Shown here in pieces: positions 4,600 to 6,498 of a stretch of 6,498 bases of DNA; the stretch's first letter is position 1; each line of letters begins with the position of its first letter. The translations under genes and the position numbers were made by a program. A model generated the notes under the pieces. The model was not told where the DNA came from, did not search any database, and was given only the letters and a program-made list of their open reading frames with translations. Source of the stretch: Methylomicrobium sp. (GTDB taxonomy: Bacteria; Pseudomonadota; Gammaproteobacteria; Methylococcales; Methylomonadaceae); assembly GCA_007135635.1 (NCBI GenBank), contig SLIO01000147.1, positions 1 to 6,498 of the forward strand, in the 5' to 3' direction.

Positions 4600-6498
4600 T
4601 CACCCGCGCCGCCAGTCATGATAGCGACGCAGCCAATTCAACACCGAAACCGGCGCATGCGCGCGCTTCCAAACGCCGGCCGCGTATTTGTTGGCTTCGG
4701 CCAGGGTCGGGTAGATATGGATTGTGCCGAGAATTTTGTTCAGTCCGATGCCGTGCTTCATCGCCAATACGAATTCGGCGATCAAATCGCCCGCATGTTC
4801 ACCGACTATCGTCACGCCCAAGATTTTATCCTTGCCGGTCTCGGTTAGCACTTTGACGAAGCCGTGCGCCTCGCCGTCGGCGATCGCGCGGTCCAGATCA
4901 TCGATGCCGTAAGTCACGACTTCGTAGGGTATGTTTTGCTGTTTGGCTTCTTGTTCGTTTAGACCGACCCGCGCAACTTCGGGGCTGGTGAAGGTCGACC
5001 ACGGTATCACCGAATAATCGGTGCGGAATTTCTTGAACGTGCCGAACAAGGCATTGACGGCGGCATACCAAGCCTGATGGGCGGCGGTATGCGTGAATTG
5101 ATAAGGGCCTGCAACATCGCCGACCGCGTAGATGTTCGGATAGTTGGTGGCTTGGAACGGATCGGTTGCGATTGTTTTGTGGGGCGATAACATAATACCT
5201 AATGCTTCGATACCGTAACCTTCGATATTCGGAGCCCGACCAATCGCAACCAGCACATGGTCGAACGGGATGTTTACCATTTTTCCTTCGTTTTCGGCGA
5301 TCAGGATTTTTTCGCCGTTATCGATGATAAATTCCTTCGCGGTATGTTCCAGTCTCAAATCGACGCTATCCTTTTTAAAACTTACCATCACCGCTTCGGA
5401 CGCTTCCGGGTCTTCGCGGACTAACAGGCGCGGCGCCATTTCCACTAGCGTCACTTGGCTTCCGAAACGGGCGAAGCATTGCGCCAATTCGCAGCCGATC
5501 GGTCCGCCACCTAAAACTAATAAGCGTTTCGGCAATTCGCGTAAGTTCCATAAATTGTCCGAAGTGAGCGGTTCGATGCTGTCCAGGCCGGGTATCGGCG
5601 GCACGAACGGGCGGGCTCCGGCGGCAATAACTATCGCTCGCGTGGTTAATGTTTTACCGCCTTCGGGCGTTTCGACACGGACCTCCCAGGGTGAGATGAT
5701 TTTCGCTTCGCCAATCACGACCTCGACGCCCAAATCGGTATAACGTTCGATTGAATCGTGCGGCTCGACGGTTTTGACGACCGCTTGCACGCGCGCCATC
5801 ACGTCGGCGAAATCGAAATCGGCGCTACTTTGTTTGATGCCGAATTCGTTGGCGCGCCGATGCAGCGATAACCATTTCGCCGAACGAATCAGCGCTTTCG
5901 ACGGTACGCAGCCGGTATTGAGGCAATCGCCGCCCATTTTGTGTTTTTCGACCAGCGTGACCTTGGCTTTTACCGCCGCGGCAATATAAGCCGTCACCAA
6001 ACCGCCCGAACCGGCGCCGATCACGACGATATTATTATCGAAACGCGCAGGCTTCGGCCAGTCGGCGAAAACTTTCCGGGCTTGTATATGCTCGACAATT
6101 TTCTTGGTCAGTAACGGAAAAATGCCTAATAAAGCGAACGAAGCCAACAATGTCGGCGACAAAATATCCGATAACGATTCGATTTGTGCGAGCTGGGTAC
6201 CGGCATTGATGTAAACCAGCGTTCCTGCCAGCATACCGATTTGACTGACCCAGTAAAAAGTCGACAAGCGAATAGCAGTCAAGCCCATAGCCAGATTGAT
6301 CATGAAAAACGGAAACAACGGTATCAAGCGTAGCGTGAATAAATAAAACGGACCGTCCCTTTCGATTCCGGCATCGATCGTTCGTATCGTCGAACCAAAC
6401 CGATCTTTGACGAAGTCGCGAAACAAAAATCGCGCGGCCAGAAAAGCCAATGTCGCGCCGATCGTCGAAGCAAACGATACAATCACGGTGCCCCACAG
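4600..6498 (-). CDS. VTT/TVP38 membrane domain fused to mercuric-reductase-like FAD disulfide oxidoreductase (5' partial)
   Basis: The frame is open to the window edge (first visible residues LWGTVIVSFAST), so the true start lies outside. A GTG at 6486 is internal to the domain. 632 residues are visible. Residues 1 to about 135 are hydrophobic and match the VTT/SNARE-associated (DedA superfamily, TVP38-like) domain: membrane segments near 5-26, 51-73, 81-100 and 116-132, with the LRLIPLFPFFMINLAMG motif. From about 155 a complete class I disulfide oxidoreductase follows. It has the FAD motif IGAGSGG (160-166), the redox pair GGDCLNTGC (C192, C197), the NAD(P) motif GGGPIG (330-335), the second FAD motif GD (460-461), and the dimerisation end HIYPTLAE (594-601). 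The Tyr in HIYP replaces the catalytic His of lipoamide dehydrogenase, as in mercuric reductase, but there is no N-terminal HMA domain in view and no C-terminal Cys-Cys pair. Substrate is unknown; mercury reduction is not supported. It should sit on the inner membrane with the enzyme domain likely cytoplasmic. Confidence 0.9.
   Translation of the reverse strand: MWGTVIVSFASTIGATLAFLAARFLFRDFVKDRFGSTIRTIDAGIERDGPFYLFTLRLIPLFPFFMINLAMGLTAIRLSTFYWVSQIGMLAGTLVYINAGTQLAQIESLSDILSPTLLASFALLGIFPLLTKKIVEHIQARKVFADWPKPARFDNNIVVIGAGSGGLVTAYIAAAVKAKVTLVEKHKMGGDCLNTGCVPSKALIRSAKWLSLHRRANEFGIKQSSADFDFADVMARVQAVVKTVEPHDSIERYTDLGVEVVIGEAKIISPWEVRVETPEGGKTLTTRAIVIAAGARPFVPPIPGLDSIEPLTSDNLWNLRELPKRLLVLGGGPIGCELAQCFARFGSQVTLVEMAPRLLVREDPEASEAVMVSFKKDSVDLRLEHTAKEFIIDNGEKILIAENEGKMVNIPFDHVLVAIGRAPNIEGYGIEALGIMLSPHKTIATDPFQATNYPNIYAVGDVAGPYQFTHTAAHQAWYAAVNALFGTFKKFRTDYSVIPWSTFTSPEVARVGLNEQEAKQQNIPYEVVTYGIDDLDRAIADGEAHGFVKVLTETGKDKILGVTIVGEHAGDLIAEFVLAMKHGIGLNKILGTIHIYPTLAEANKYAAGVWKRAHAPVSVLNWLRRYHDWRRG

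Noticed and set aside
4494..4856. Plus-strand open frames crossing the 3' end of the oxidoreductase gene
   Set aside because: Composition is Arg/Ser-rich and shadow-like, there is no ribosome binding site, and they overlap a strongly supported minus-strand gene.
5270..5743. Plus-strand open frame of 157 codons
   Set aside because: It is antisense to the conserved nucleotide-binding region of the FAD oxidoreductase and has no start signal or domain.
4600..6498. Mercury resistance (merA) or pyruvate dehydrogenase E3 (lpdA) assignment
   Set aside because: No HMA domain and no C-terminal Cys pair is visible for MerA, and the HxHP catalytic His is Tyr, which argues against lipoamide dehydrogenase. 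No mer or pdh neighbours are seen.

Overview
The window looks like chromosomal DNA of a fairly GC-rich gammaproteobacterium. Protein flavour, codon use and a palindromic repeat family in the 4.3-4.45 kb gap would fit a Methylomonas/Methylobacter-like methanotroph, but this is an impression, not a proof. Nothing points to a phage, plasmid or CRISPR locus.

Layout. Bases 1-282 hold no gene, only a run of small inverted repeats. From 283 to 1640 lie two damaged genes placed head to head: a LysR-family regulator on the minus strand and an AhpD-like carboxymuconolactone decarboxylase (CMD) gene on the plus strand. Both recognisable coding sequences begin inside the family's normal N-terminus and meet within a few bases near 1147-1150. 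The two start codons and the divergent promoter region that should separate them are missing. The CMD gene also has a frameshift near 1243. A hairpin (1646-1682) closes this block.

From 1784 to 4193 is an intact three-gene plus-strand operon, each gene with a good ribosome binding site: a fused flavin reductase (pyridoxamine-phosphate-oxidase-like domain plus ferredoxin-reductase-like domain), a glutathione S-transferase, and a DUF1348/NTF2-like small protein. Together with the neighbouring regulator and AhpD-like gene this resembles an electrophile or oxidative stress detoxification cluster. That role is inferred from family membership and context. If the regulator really is broken, the operon has lost its likely local controller.

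The gap 4194-4599 carries a small MITE-like or REP-like element (about 4280-4461): short inverted repeats enclosing two long imperfect hairpins, with 13-bp direct repeats outside. Converging on it from the right is a minus-strand gene cut by the window edge. It encodes a membrane VTT/TVP38 (DedA-superfamily) domain fused to a mercuric-reductase-like FAD disulfide oxidoreductase. By eye this gene is less GC-rich than the detoxification block to its left.
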